Source: Nocardia niigatensis NBRC 100131
Lineage (GTDB): Bacteria > Actinomycetota > Actinomycetes > Mycobacteriales > Mycobacteriaceae
NCBI RefSeq assembly: GCF_000308655.1
Contig: NZ_BAGC01000050.1
Span: 1-64,000, forward strand
Length of the DNA: 64,000 nt
Reading direction: 5' to 3'
The notes below the pieces were generated by a model. The model was not told the origin of the DNA. It was given only the letters and a program-made list of their open reading frames with translations, and made no database searches. The stretch's first letter is position 1. Every line of letters begins with the position of its first letter. Below, in pieces: positions 44,601 to 52,816 of the stretch. Both the position numbers and the translations under genes were made by a program.

Positions 44601-47600
44601 CGACAAGTGGACCGGTGAGCAAGGCGGCAACCAGCGTGCACTCCACTGGCTCGGCGGAGGCTTCACGACCGGCGGCTACAACCATCCCGTATACAGTGTG
44701 CGCCAACAATTCTCGCTGCTTCATGACCATATGAATCAGCTGGGCGAGATGTCCTCGGCGCTAGTCATCAACGAGTGGCACAAGCAGGATGTCCACGGGA
44801 ACTTCCTCTACGACCAATTCGGCAAACCGGTCCTCGATGGAGCCCACGCCACAGTCATCGTCTACCCACGCGGCGCGTCCGGCCCCCTGTGGTGGGATCC
44901 GCAGCAACGCACGATCTCCGAGACACCCCCAGCAACGCTGACCGACAAGTCCGCATCGCTATGGTTTGTTGCCCTCGATCCGAACGCGCCCAACGGAGGT
45001 ATCACCGGTGCCGGAGCAGTACCGCACTCAGGACCAAGTGGAGCAATACCTGGCCCGCATCTTCTCCACGAACTCGAAGTTCGACATCTACCCGACTCGG
45101 TACGGATGGGTGTGTCGCCCGACGCCGTCAACGGAAGGACCTCGGAACCCGAACCTTCCGGTGGAACCGGGCCAGGGGAGCTACGTGGTCAACGCCCAGA
45201 CGGGAGTGGTGACGGCGCACCCGAGTCTGCATCCGATCACGATCGGGGAGCAGTACGACGAGGCGATCCGGACGGGACAACCGATACCGGGCGGCCAGGT
45301 GTACCCCCGTCGCTGGAAAGTGACCCTGCAGCGGACTCACGAGGACGCGACGGAGATCGAGTACCAGGTGATGACCGAGTCCCTGACGACACCGCCGGAA
45401 CCGACCACCGAACACCGGCTGACCATCAACAAGAACACCCTGCAGACCCGAACGAGCGTGCTCAAGGTCCCCGAAGCGAGCTACCAAGCGATGGCCTGGG
45501 CATACGAACACCGGACGAACCAGACCTGGCCGGAGAACGGAACCTACGAGGTCTAGATAGTCACGAGCTAGCTGTCGACGATCACCGGAGCCATCGCGAA
45601 CAGTCCGCCCCCGCCGAAGCGGGGCACTCGCGAGATCCTCACGCGTCAGATGCTCCCGGGCAATCCGAGATTCCTCTGCAGCTGCCCGAAACCAGCTCCC
45701 ACCGCAACGAATCCGCGGTACCGGAGTACCGACCCGCAACCCTGGCGGACTTGGGCTTCCACGATGTCGCGGATGTCCCTCCAGCCGACCTGGCCCGGAT
45801 CGAATCGGCGCTGCCGGCCACCAGAATGGTTCCTCCGAACGAGGTGCGGTTCACCCAGCGCAGCATAAGTCGCGAGACCTCGGAGGGCATGCCCATCGAG
45901 GACCTCGCCGACGTGATGGCCGAACACGGGTGGCGTGGTGGCCCGATCCACGCGGTCGTCTGGGAGGATGGCGGCCTTTCAAGCCTGGATAACCGTCGCC
46001 TGACCGCCGCGCGCATGGCGGAACTCGACGAGGTGCCCACCGCACTGCATGCACCGAATGACCGTTTGGCCGACTGGCCGCATGAGTGGGATCCCGCACG
46101 CCGCGAGCGCAATCCGCTGGCGGTAGACATCCGCCAGCTCGCGGACGGCACGCTGCGGGTCGGTGGCGACCAAGGCGAAATCGTCTACCACCGTGGCCAA
46201 GTCGCGAACACCTGGGGCGAGATCGCGGTGTTCCGGGCGGCCGAACAACGCAGCTTGCTCCCCGGCATACTCGAGGGCTCCGATCACCCTCCGGTCTACG
46301 CGGCCAAGCCCGCCAAACCGGTGGAGGTCGAACTACCACCCGAGATCCTGCACGAGGTCACCACCGCCGTTCGAGACGCTCATCCCGATGCCGACCGCAT
46401 CCTCGCCGATTTCCGCGCGACTCTCGACAGCGTCACCCATGATCTCGGCGTCGAGCATGACCCACTCGACATGCGCGGCGAGGACCACCGCGTCAAATCC
46501 GCGGATTCCCTGGCGCGCAAGTACTTCACCGAACGTGAACCCGGCGAGCAGATCGGCGACTTCCTCAACCGCGTCAACGACCTGATTCGCTTCTCGGTCC
46601 GACTGCCCGAAGGCGAACACTACCTACCCAGCCTCGAAGCCACCCTCGACCAAATGCGAGACCGCGGCTACGAGATCGTCGACGTCAAGAACTTCTGGCG
46701 CGAGGGTAACCGCTACCTCGGTATGAACACCACGCTCCGTTCGCCGCACGGCCGCGAGTTCGAAGTGCAGTTCCCAACCGATGCAGCTTGGCGGGCAAAC
46801 AAACTCACCCACGAGCCGTACGAAATCTTCCGCCGCACAGAGGAACCCATCGAACGGCGCATCCACGCCTTCTTCGACATCCTGCGCATCAACAACGACC
46901 TCGAACTGAGCGAGAAGATTCCGCCAGGCGTAGACCAGCGCTGGAAACCGGTGGACACAAGCCTCCGGAAATGGACAGCGAAAAACCCGGCACCATGGCA
47001 GGCCTACCAGCGCTGGCTCAGTGAAAACCATCGCGCGTTGCCTTGGGTGACAAACCAATTCGGACTAGAGGTCGACAGGTTACTGCCCTCATACCGTCCC
47101 CGATCGGATGAACACGGCCATGGGCCCGTCGAGCCGGCAGCGACGCTGCCGGAGCATGCCTCCAACGAGCCCTCGCGCGACCTGGATCGCCCCTCGGTAT
47201 TGAAGCAGCATCTGAAGAATCGGTTCGAGCAGGTCCGGGCGGGCATCCGCGATATCTATGCGGCGCAAAATGATCCGACCCGCACACCCGAATTGCCGGG
47301 TCTGCGTGTGGAATTCGGCGAGCTGGTCGACAAACTCGGGCTACGTGACCAGCAAGATTGGGTCACGCCATGGCGACTATTCAACGAGCACGACGCGACG
47401 CTCGCGAAGTACGTCGAGCAGAATCACGAGCATCTACTACCGAGTGCACAGGATCTCGCCATCGCGCGTGTCAAACCCGATGCCGAACCAGTAGATCACC
47501 AGCCGAGCAGCCGCCCTGAGCTTCTCGATGACCATCCAGCCCCCGATAGTTCAGACGAACTGTCGGCGCTTTCACCCGAGGCTCAGGAGCTCGCTGCGCA

Positions 47601-50600
47601 ACTGGAGGTCGCCGAGCATATCGCCATCCAGGCCGGGGAAGTCAGTGTCGAGCATCTGAGTGAGCTGCAACGACTCTCGGGGCTCGAGCACGCCATCGTT
47701 CAAGGCCCCGACGGCGAGCTGCGGCTCTTCCGCGGCACCGAAGTTTCCAGCACCATTCCCGAAAGCCTCCGCAACGGCTACGAATTCGTTGTGCACTCGC
47801 ACCCCGAGGCGGGTCTGCCGACCGACGCCAGCATGGATCTCGATGTGCTGCACAAGACCACCTCGCACATCGAGGCCGTCATCAGCAGCGACGGCCAGAT
47901 CCGGTTCTTCGACGACAAAGGCGTCCTCCCGGCCGGTACCGTCCCCGAGGGCGGTCCAATCGACCGGAACGGGTTCGTGGTCCCGGTCGAGGAGCATCGC
48001 GTACCGACGTCGGGAGGTGAGCAGCCGAACCGTTGGATGGCCACGCGAGGTCCGGACGGAAAGCCTTACCGGTTCCCGGATACGAGCTCGTCGGCATCGT
48101 CGCGTCCGGAGAGCAGTCCGTATCGGGACGTCGACGCAGCACGACGTGACGCGGAAACGGTCAGCGGCTCACATATTCAGGACGCAACTCCGCTCGGCGC
48201 ACGCGAGAGCCCCGCCGCGGACGCAGTCGCCAGACAAAGCCAAGACTTGAGCCGCGTCTCCCACACCGGAACCGCCGCCAACGTCGACCGCACACACATC
48301 CAGGAGGCGACCCGAGGCGGCGTACGCGAGAACCCAGCTGCGGACGCCGTTACCAGACAAAGCCAAGACTTGAGCCGCGTCTCCCACACCGGAACCGCCG
48401 CCAACGTCGACCGCACACACATCCAAGACGCAGACCCGCTGGGCACATCACACAGACCGGAATCGAGTCAGGCTGCCCGGGGAGGGCCGGAATCCAGCCG
48501 TGCACCCCAGGCCGTACAGCCACAGGGTCCCCCGGCGGAGTCGTATCGGCTGCCAACCGATGGGGACAGGCCGGTACCGGCGGTGCCGAAGAAATACACA
48601 CAGCTGCCGCCCAACGCGGGCAATCTGACCCTGGGCAAGGACGGGCTGCTACACCTACCGTCGGACAAGAATCCGAAGGAGACCTACCGCACCCTTGAGA
48701 GCGGCCACCCAAATGGCCGACTGCACCACATTACCGACCCGGAAAACACCTACCGAGACAAGGATTTCAAGCTCCACGATCAGTCGAAACCTCGCCATCC
48801 CTTCACCGATGACCATCTGGCGAATCGCAACGAACCCGTACTGTACGAACCGATACCTGTCGGAGAACCCGCACCATACAAGATCGCAGATCCGGCATAC
48901 GACTCCGCGCTCCAGACCGACGCCGCGCTCCGCGCCGAGCAACAGACGATACGCGATCCAGCCGGAAAAATAGTCCGCACGCATATGCCGGAGTTCGGGA
49001 TAGAGCACATAAACGATCTTTCCGGCAAGAAACTCGAGCAGAAATATCAAGAACTCAAGGCAGCTACCAGCCGCATGCCCGACGGCGTCGCGAAGGACGA
49101 AAAGCTGGCGCGCCTCGAGGAGCTGAGGGAAAACGCAGAGATCTACCATACCGTCGGTGTGGAGATGGTCCAAACATCCAAGCACATGGGCGATCTCGCG
49201 GGAATCGCACGCGCCAGTGATCCGAATCTTCACCCCAACGGCGTTGTTCTGCAGTCCCCCGGCCGGGTGATAGATGGTAGGGACACCATCGACGTCCCCG
49301 TGTTCGACCCCGCTGTCGGAGACAAACCCCCGACGCTCACGTCGTTGGAGTGCAAGGGTGTTGGCTCCGAGCTAGGCACCGCGGACACCGAGGTCGGTCC
49401 TGCGCGACAATGCTCGCCGGAGTACACCGCCCGGACACTCGGTGTCGAGAAAAACCTGGCACTGCTGCTGCAGGATACCCCGGAGAGTCTGCGCGCTCGT
49501 GGTATCGACCCGGATGCGCCCGAAGTCAAAAAGGTACTGCAAGCTCGCGATGAAATGATGCGGGCATTCCAGGACGGCACACTCGTGCACAAGGTCGAGA
49601 AGGTTCATGCCGACCTTGCACGGAACCCGGATGGCAGCACGACTTACGCCGTTTTTGTGACAAACTACAGTTTGGAACGCGACGGTGTCCCGATGGTGAT
49701 CGAGCGAATCGGCGGCATCGAGCGAGACGTACTGCCAGTCGAGGAGCGTGCCAGACAGCGCGAGTTGGAGATCATCCGGACGATCGCAAGGGAACGCGAC
49801 CGGATACTCGACGGCTTGACTCCCGACGAACGAGAGATCGTAGAAGTGGCCCTCGACATGGCTCGGGGCTTCGAGAATGAGGTAGCACAGCAGCAATTCG
49901 CGCACACCCAGGACGTGCTGGGGAATGTTGCGCGAGCCATGGAGGAGCACACCGAGCCAGCGCAGGTGAGCAAGGGGCTCACAGACGCACACGCTGCACT
50001 GGCGCGGATACACCAGCTGGAACTCGACAGCCGGATGACGGCGCTACACGAATTCGACCTGGGCCCACACGCGGGCGCGGCTCGCGAATTGCTGGCATTG
50101 GAATTGGACACGCGGAGCAGCGCTCTCACAGCTCAGGTTCAAGCGCTCGAACATCAGCTGATCGACCGGAGCATCAGCCAGGCAATCGATGCGAGAGAAG
50201 TCCTGGCCAAGGATCGGGCCAAGTTCGTTCAGCACCATCTCAACCTGGCCCGAGTGATCGAAACCGCCGGGGAGGACGGCCAGCCGGTTCGCGAATTGAG
50301 CGATGTGCGCGACGCCTACGAGCGCATACAGCAGGTTCGCGATCAAGAGCGAAGACTCGAAGCCCGGGCGCTCGAGACGATGGGATTGAGCGAGAAACAT
50401 CTCGAGCAGGTGAGGAAGGCGCTCGAGGATCAACGCGCCCCACTGGACGCGGCACAAGAGGTGCTCAGAGGGGAGGTTGTGCGCCAGGCTGAGGCCAGGA
50501 TTCGGGAACTTGACGGACGCGAAGAACGCAATCAGGAACGCGAGAGAATTCGCCAGTTCGTCCACGAGATGACGGTCGCGGTCGAGCAAGGCGAAACTCC

Positions 50601-51483
50601 CGATCTGGACAGGCTCACGAACAAATACAACGAGATCAAGCAGCGTGAGCTGCACGAACGCGAACGCGCGGCCGAAGTACTCACACGGCTCCGACTGCCC
50701 CACGAACTTCACGAGCAAGTGATGGAGGGCGTCAACACCGAACTCGAGCAGGCCTACGGCTTGGATCGTGACGCCCTCGGCCGACAGATCGTGCGCCAGG
50801 CCGAGGCCAGGATCCGCGAACTCGACGGACGCGATCCGCACGAACGCGCCGAACGAGAAAGGCTTCTCGAGAAGACCCGCAAATTCGTACAGGACATGGA
50901 AGAAACGGTCGAGCAAGGCAACGTGCCCGACCTGGAGGAAGTGCGAACCAAATACAAGCAGGTATTGGAACGCGAAGCACGCGAACGCGAACGCGCGAAT
51001 CAAGTACTCGCACAACTCAAACTGCCCAACGAGCACGAAGAAAGGGTGAGGCAGCGGCTCGATAACAATCTCAACCGAACGTTCGGTCGAGTCCGAGAGG
51101 CGCTAGGCAGGGAGATCGACCGGCAACAGCCCAACCAAGAGCGCGACCCCCGGATGATCGCGGCCCTTGCGGTCGAATCCCGGGATCGTGAGCGCTCACC
51201 CGATCATCGCGCGCGCGAAACGCCCGCTGTCGCACAGCATCCGACATTGAACACCACCTACGACCAGCTGCGGGCGACCGCGGAACGCCTTGCTCGCGCG
51301 GGATTCTCGCCCGAGTCGATCGCTATTCGTTTGACAATGGATGTGGGGCAGGCGCAGACGATCGCCGAAGCACTTCAAGAGCCGACAGAAGCGGCGAAGC
51401 GGGAGCGCGAACGCCAAGAGCGGGAACGCGCACGGGAGCGGGAACGGGGACTGGAACGGAACCGGGAACGTGGCGGACGCTGA
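41662..51483 (+). CDS. Giant type VII polymorphic toxin frame, 3273 codons
   Basis: The frame opens at GTG 41662 and shows, by residue: 1-110 WXG-like secretion domain; 117-345 hydrophobic and Gly-rich segments; 372-435 J-domain-like with HPD at 384-386; 440-745 Pro-rich linker; 748-1115 papain-fold glutaminase-like domain with C949 (NNCLDN), H1062 and D1079; 1116-1310 linker overlapping the immunity gene; 1350-1550 ParB-like; 1575-1760 RelA/SpoT-like; 1970-2110 JAB-like (HSHP at 2045); 2165-2260 tandem repeats; 2500-2690 nuclease-like (ECK at 2563); 2700-3273 coiled coil. Codon bias drops to non-coding in 45008-45556, so this may be two units: a complete toxin and a downstream cassette. Confidence 0.75.
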   Translation: MSGWTWVGDHLPAWLMEALNFFSAYPKGDQDKLFALGDAWKKAATELENFEPELKAVTGGFSQYYTGQGADEILQVFAAYFDSSDTSLPALADSLKNLGHDARSTAAEIEYTKIQAEIFAALTLAAVVQLMMSLWGSVAVPAYLAISREGLAVFAKTMMARIEAIAARAATRSLAKAVSKEIAIPLGERVLPKAPLRLVTNSLKGGTIMAGLGAVSDAGVQAIQLGEGHLDDGFDLKKTFQTSIEWGVGGLVGGPAHIKIADMLGNRGLSPRLGGLISGGLGGMAGGLGMYAGGLGNQIYDHFKHGKTIDWSLSPQLLLGGAALGGAGGLRHALNAERAALAGDGPGASANSRVDAQAPRVHTVTAETDAAGKDLYRSLQREVHPDVLQAKGEPAHLVEHGERLTREINNINAESKQLGGFSDQHVADLADVRQEWRQISAAGGDGSAAHPDAPVGTDHRAAPANSTNPHGPAETRAGTPDIRSGDTTTRSAPADQTGRQGVPVRAGDPSVPREPVIGRQQMPDSPARVVTTVTPTDNSVSVAAGSQDRLVPANDASAARPVNASPVTEIKPVSSELTPRVPGPESGSPTLLPTRSADPSATNSGSSPVSRQPTVVDAPETPAKTRKPVGPPSAPADDAGLPTSHHQPSAPTPDVEAPTGPSGGDHPAPTGPELVPATPPHTGTGRPLEVQRRIDRITGIELEPAAEKAAADLRDFYQHQSTEAADATPVTPRDTQSGSPAPAYEARRFTYGPDDFLHSLTVRVHLDGAEHLPSEHVGRIVDKLHTTIDTVFNKGQRLLSGDRLNVHIELTDNRADAHLRATVAEPQHVSDPRTWTGDTHPDTLARQLREHLGLSTDPGKHTLDYIDVRQISNDIALANTDNHLTGLPETRTVAPKRLYGLETPTHQWAVEDALREGNRFLTGADPRTNPYGDLINDGGPHNLGRSNNCLDNSLSALSSFHGDPQVALPRWPDTLPDGSIDKWTGEQGGNQRALHWLGGGFTTGGYNHPVYSVRQQFSLLHDHMNQLGEMSSALVINEWHKQDVHGNFLYDQFGKPVLDGAHATVIVYPRGASGPLWWDPQQRTISETPPATLTDKSASLWFVALDPNAPNGGITGAGAVPHSGPSGAIPGPHLLHELEVRHLPDSVRMGVSPDAVNGRTSEPEPSGGTGPGELRGQRPDGSGDGAPESASDHDRGAVRRGDPDGTTDTGRPGVPPSLESDPAADSRGRDGDRVPGDDRVPDDTAGTDHRTPADHQQEHPADPNERAQGPRSELPSDGLGIRTPDEPDLAGERNLRGLDSHELAVDDHRSHREQSAPAEAGHSRDPHASDAPGQSEIPLQLPETSSHRNESAVPEYRPATLADLGFHDVADVPPADLARIESALPATRMVPPNEVRFTQRSISRETSEGMPIEDLADVMAEHGWRGGPIHAVVWEDGGLSSLDNRRLTAARMAELDEVPTALHAPNDRLADWPHEWDPARRERNPLAVDIRQLADGTLRVGGDQGEIVYHRGQVANTWGEIAVFRAAEQRSLLPGILEGSDHPPVYAAKPAKPVEVELPPEILHEVTTAVRDAHPDADRILADFRATLDSVTHDLGVEHDPLDMRGEDHRVKSADSLARKYFTEREPGEQIGDFLNRVNDLIRFSVRLPEGEHYLPSLEATLDQMRDRGYEIVDVKNFWREGNRYLGMNTTLRSPHGREFEVQFPTDAAWRANKLTHEPYEIFRRTEEPIERRIHAFFDILRINNDLELSEKIPPGVDQRWKPVDTSLRKWTAKNPAPWQAYQRWLSENHRALPWVTNQFGLEVDRLLPSYRPRSDEHGHGPVEPAATLPEHASNEPSRDLDRPSVLKQHLKNRFEQVRAGIRDIYAAQNDPTRTPELPGLRVEFGELVDKLGLRDQQDWVTPWRLFNEHDATLAKYVEQNHEHLLPSAQDLAIARVKPDAEPVDHQPSSRPELLDDHPAPDSSDELSALSPEAQELAAQLEVAEHIAIQAGEVSVEHLSELQRLSGLEHAIVQGPDGELRLFRGTEVSSTIPESLRNGYEFVVHSHPEAGLPTDASMDLDVLHKTTSHIEAVISSDGQIRFFDDKGVLPAGTVPEGGPIDRNGFVVPVEEHRVPTSGGEQPNRWMATRGPDGKPYRFPDTSSSASSRPESSPYRDVDAARRDAETVSGSHIQDATPLGARESPAADAVARQSQDLSRVSHTGTAANVDRTHIQEATRGGVRENPAADAVTRQSQDLSRVSHTGTAANVDRTHIQDADPLGTSHRPESSQAARGGPESSRAPQAVQPQGPPAESYRLPTDGDRPVPAVPKKYTQLPPNAGNLTLGKDGLLHLPSDKNPKETYRTLESGHPNGRLHHITDPENTYRDKDFKLHDQSKPRHPFTDDHLANRNEPVLYEPIPVGEPAPYKIADPAYDSALQTDAALRAEQQTIRDPAGKIVRTHMPEFGIEHINDLSGKKLEQKYQELKAATSRMPDGVAKDEKLARLEELRENAEIYHTVGVEMVQTSKHMGDLAGIARASDPNLHPNGVVLQSPGRVIDGRDTIDVPVFDPAVGDKPPTLTSLECKGVGSELGTADTEVGPARQCSPEYTARTLGVEKNLALLLQDTPESLRARGIDPDAPEVKKVLQARDEMMRAFQDGTLVHKVEKVHADLARNPDGSTTYAVFVTNYSLERDGVPMVIERIGGIERDVLPVEERARQRELEIIRTIARERDRILDGLTPDEREIVEVALDMARGFENEVAQQQFAHTQDVLGNVARAMEEHTEPAQVSKGLTDAHAALARIHQLELDSRMTALHEFDLGPHAGAARELLALELDTRSSALTAQVQALEHQLIDRSISQAIDAREVLAKDRAKFVQHHLNLARVIETAGEDGQPVRELSDVRDAYERIQQVRDQERRLEARALETMGLSEKHLEQVRKALEDQRAPLDAAQEVLRGEVVRQAEARIRELDGREERNQERERIRQFVHEMTVAVEQGETPDLDRLTNKYNEIKQRELHERERAAEVLTRLRLPHELHEQVMEGVNTELEQAYGLDRDALGRQIVRQAEARIRELDGRDPHERAERERLLEKTRKFVQDMEETVEQGNVPDLEEVRTKYKQVLEREARERERANQVLAQLKLPNEHEERVRQRLDNNLNRTFGRVREALGREIDRQQPNQERDPRMIAALAVESRDRERSPDHRARETPAVAQHPTLNTTYDQLRATAERLARAGFSPESIAIRLTMDVGQAQTIAEALQEPTEAAKRERERQERERARERERGLERNRERGGR
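45008..45556 (+). CDS. Imm35/YrhB-like immunity gene inside the toxin frame
   Basis: A 182-residue protein in the +1 frame relative to the toxin. GTG 45008 is preceded by GGAGGT at 44995-45000 with 7-base spacing, a near-ideal ribosome binding site. Third codon positions here are GC-rich, unlike the overlapping toxin frame. The sequence has YPTRYGWVCRP near residue 27 and GSYVVNAQTGVV near 58, then EQYDEAIRTG, resembling Imm35/YrhB immunity proteins. It begins right after the glutaminase-like toxin domain, the expected place for its antidote. Upstream in-frame ATG at 44966 lacks a ribosome binding site. Confidence 0.82.
   Translation: MPEQYRTQDQVEQYLARIFSTNSKFDIYPTRYGWVCRPTPSTEGPRNPNLPVEPGQGSYVVNAQTGVVTAHPSLHPITIGEQYDEAIRTGQPIPGGQVYPRRWKVTLQRTHEDATEIEYQVMTESLTTPPEPTTEHRLTINKNTLQTRTSVLKVPEASYQAMAWAYEHRTNQTWPENGTYEV
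48231..48425 (+). repeat. 123-bp tandem repeat inside the toxin
   Basis: Seventy-two bases starting at 48231 recur identically at 48354, a period of 123 bases (41 codons), encoding SQDLSRVSHTGTAANVDRTH twice. Flanking sequence shows the same unit in more diverged form. It forms part of a disordered linker. Confidence 0.88.
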
Positions 51484-51609
51484 CCTAGAGGTCGACGGCG
51501 GTCATCTCGCCTGCCTTGGCATCGTTTTCCCAGCTGTGGGACAGTCGAACGCCCATAGACAGGCTGGCCCGATACGACGATTCGCTAAGCCTCAAGACCA
51601 GGAGCAGTT

Positions 51610-52158
51610 TTGACCGACTCGGACGATTTCACCGACCGCTCCGCCTGTCCGCCGGCCATGCTGCCCGATTACGCAGCCGACTCCAGTGACGGTGCTACGT
51701 TCTCCGACGAGCGAACCGACCTGAGCTCGGCTCAGAAATGGCAGACGCTCGGATACGACGAGACCATGGCGCTGGCGACCAGGCTGACCTCCCTCGGTCC
51801 CCTGTGGGCATCCGATCCTGGGTCCATCGCACGCGTCTTCGGATGGCACATCAGCGAAGCTGCCCCCGGCCTGTATCAACTCGACACTGGGCCTGGAACG
51901 GCCAAGGGATATCTCTACTGGCGCGACGGTCGAGCCGAAGGCGTGGAGATTCCGGTCACCGTGTCAGTCCCTGACAACGATGCGCTTCGGCTGGGTTATC
52001 TCTTCACGCTGCTGTCACCCGCTCTCGCAGAGGCTCTCGGCCCCTCATCCGAGACATCCTCCCGGCGCGACGAAATCGTTTGGACCAATAACGATCTCAG
52101 AGTGACCCTGGCACTGTCGGCGACCGACATCCGACTGTTCGTCACCCTGAAGCGATGA
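51610..52158 (+). CDS. DUF6301-like protein, probable immunity/accessory
   Basis: The 182-residue protein starts at TTG 51610, preceded by AGGAGCAG, 126 bases after the giant frame. After a disordered head, residues 45-182 resemble the next gene (ATRLTSLGPLWASDPGSIAR vs VRLASLDWSWSLTDVPALAE; DLRVTLALSATDIRLFV vs TTVRLREFKNSVSLYLY) and the DUF6301 family seen next to Nocardia WXG toxins. Tandem paralogues after a toxin are typical of immunity genes; no structure-based evidence is available. Confidence 0.7.
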   Translation: MTDSDDFTDRSACPPAMLPDYAADSSDGATFSDERTDLSSAQKWQTLGYDETMALATRLTSLGPLWASDPGSIARVFGWHISEAAPGLYQLDTGPGTAKGYLYWRDGRAEGVEIPVTVSVPDNDALRLGYLFTLLSPALAEALGPSSETSSRRDEIVWTNNDLRVTLALSATDIRLFVTLKR

Positions 52159-52324
52159 AAATGACTGGCAGCCAAGGTAGTTCGAACCAACAGGGACCGC
52201 GTATCGTCCTGCGGGGACCAGGTTCGGCGGTTCTGCAGAATGCTCGGTCTACGCGGCCGGCGGAAGGGCGGAATCGCTCAAGCCAAGAGACAAGGCCGAA
52301 GGTCAACAACGCTAGGGTGTTCTT

Positions 52325-52816
52325 ATGACGGAATGGCGCGTGCTGCCCGGTCCTGAAGTCGGCAAATTGGCCGTCAGGCTGGCATCGCTGGACTGGTCGT
52401 GGTCACTCACGGACGTCCCTGCGCTGGCTGAGGACTTCGGCTGGACCGTGCGACGGAGCTATCGGTCCTCGGTCTCGTTGGATGGCGAGCTCGGCCCCGA
52501 CTCAGCCAATGTATCCGGCCGATCCGGAACAGCCAACAAGATCGAAGTCCGTGTCACGAATTACGCCGACGACGACAGCAGTGGCCGCGCGAGGGTCCGT
52601 GACGCGTTCGCCGACATGACATCCGCGGTGACCGCCGCCCTCGGCGCGCCTACCCTGCGCAGCCCTGGCGAATATGCCGAAACACGCTGGGCCGGAACGC
52701 AAACCACCGTGCGACTGCGCGAGTTCAAGAACAGTGTATCGCTTTACCTCTACGCCAACGAGGCACTCGCCCTCGAGGATCAGGCGACCGCGATGGACGA
52801 ACAGGGGTTGCTGTGA
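52325..52816 (+). CDS. DUF6301-like protein, second copy
   Basis: A 163-residue paralogue of the preceding gene. Shared pattern: WSWSLTDVPALAEDFGW at residue 22, a Gly/Ser-rich loop, and a C-terminal beta strand pair around TTVRLREFKNSVSLYLYANE. The gene overlaps the next by four bases (GTGA), so the two are translationally coupled. The 166 bases upstream hold no other gene. Function as an immunity protein or chaperone for the toxin is inferred from place. Confidence 0.75.
   Translation: MTEWRVLPGPEVGKLAVRLASLDWSWSLTDVPALAEDFGWTVRRSYRSSVSLDGELGPDSANVSGRSGTANKIEVRVTNYADDDSSGRARVRDAFADMTSAVTAALGAPTLRSPGEYAETRWAGTQTTVRLREFKNSVSLYLYANEALALEDQATAMDEQGLL

Noticed and set aside
44966..45007. Upstream ATG as start of the nested immunity gene
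   Set aside because: No ribosome binding site, whereas GTG 45008 has GGAGGT seven bases upstream.
47660..48250. Second nested gene inside the toxin frame
   Set aside because: Plus-strand shadow frame rich in Arg/Ser with no ribosome binding site; codon bias supports the toxin frame here.
48171..48425. CRISPR-like repeats in the island
   Set aside because: Only two strong copies, in frame within the toxin; a protein linker duplication explains them.
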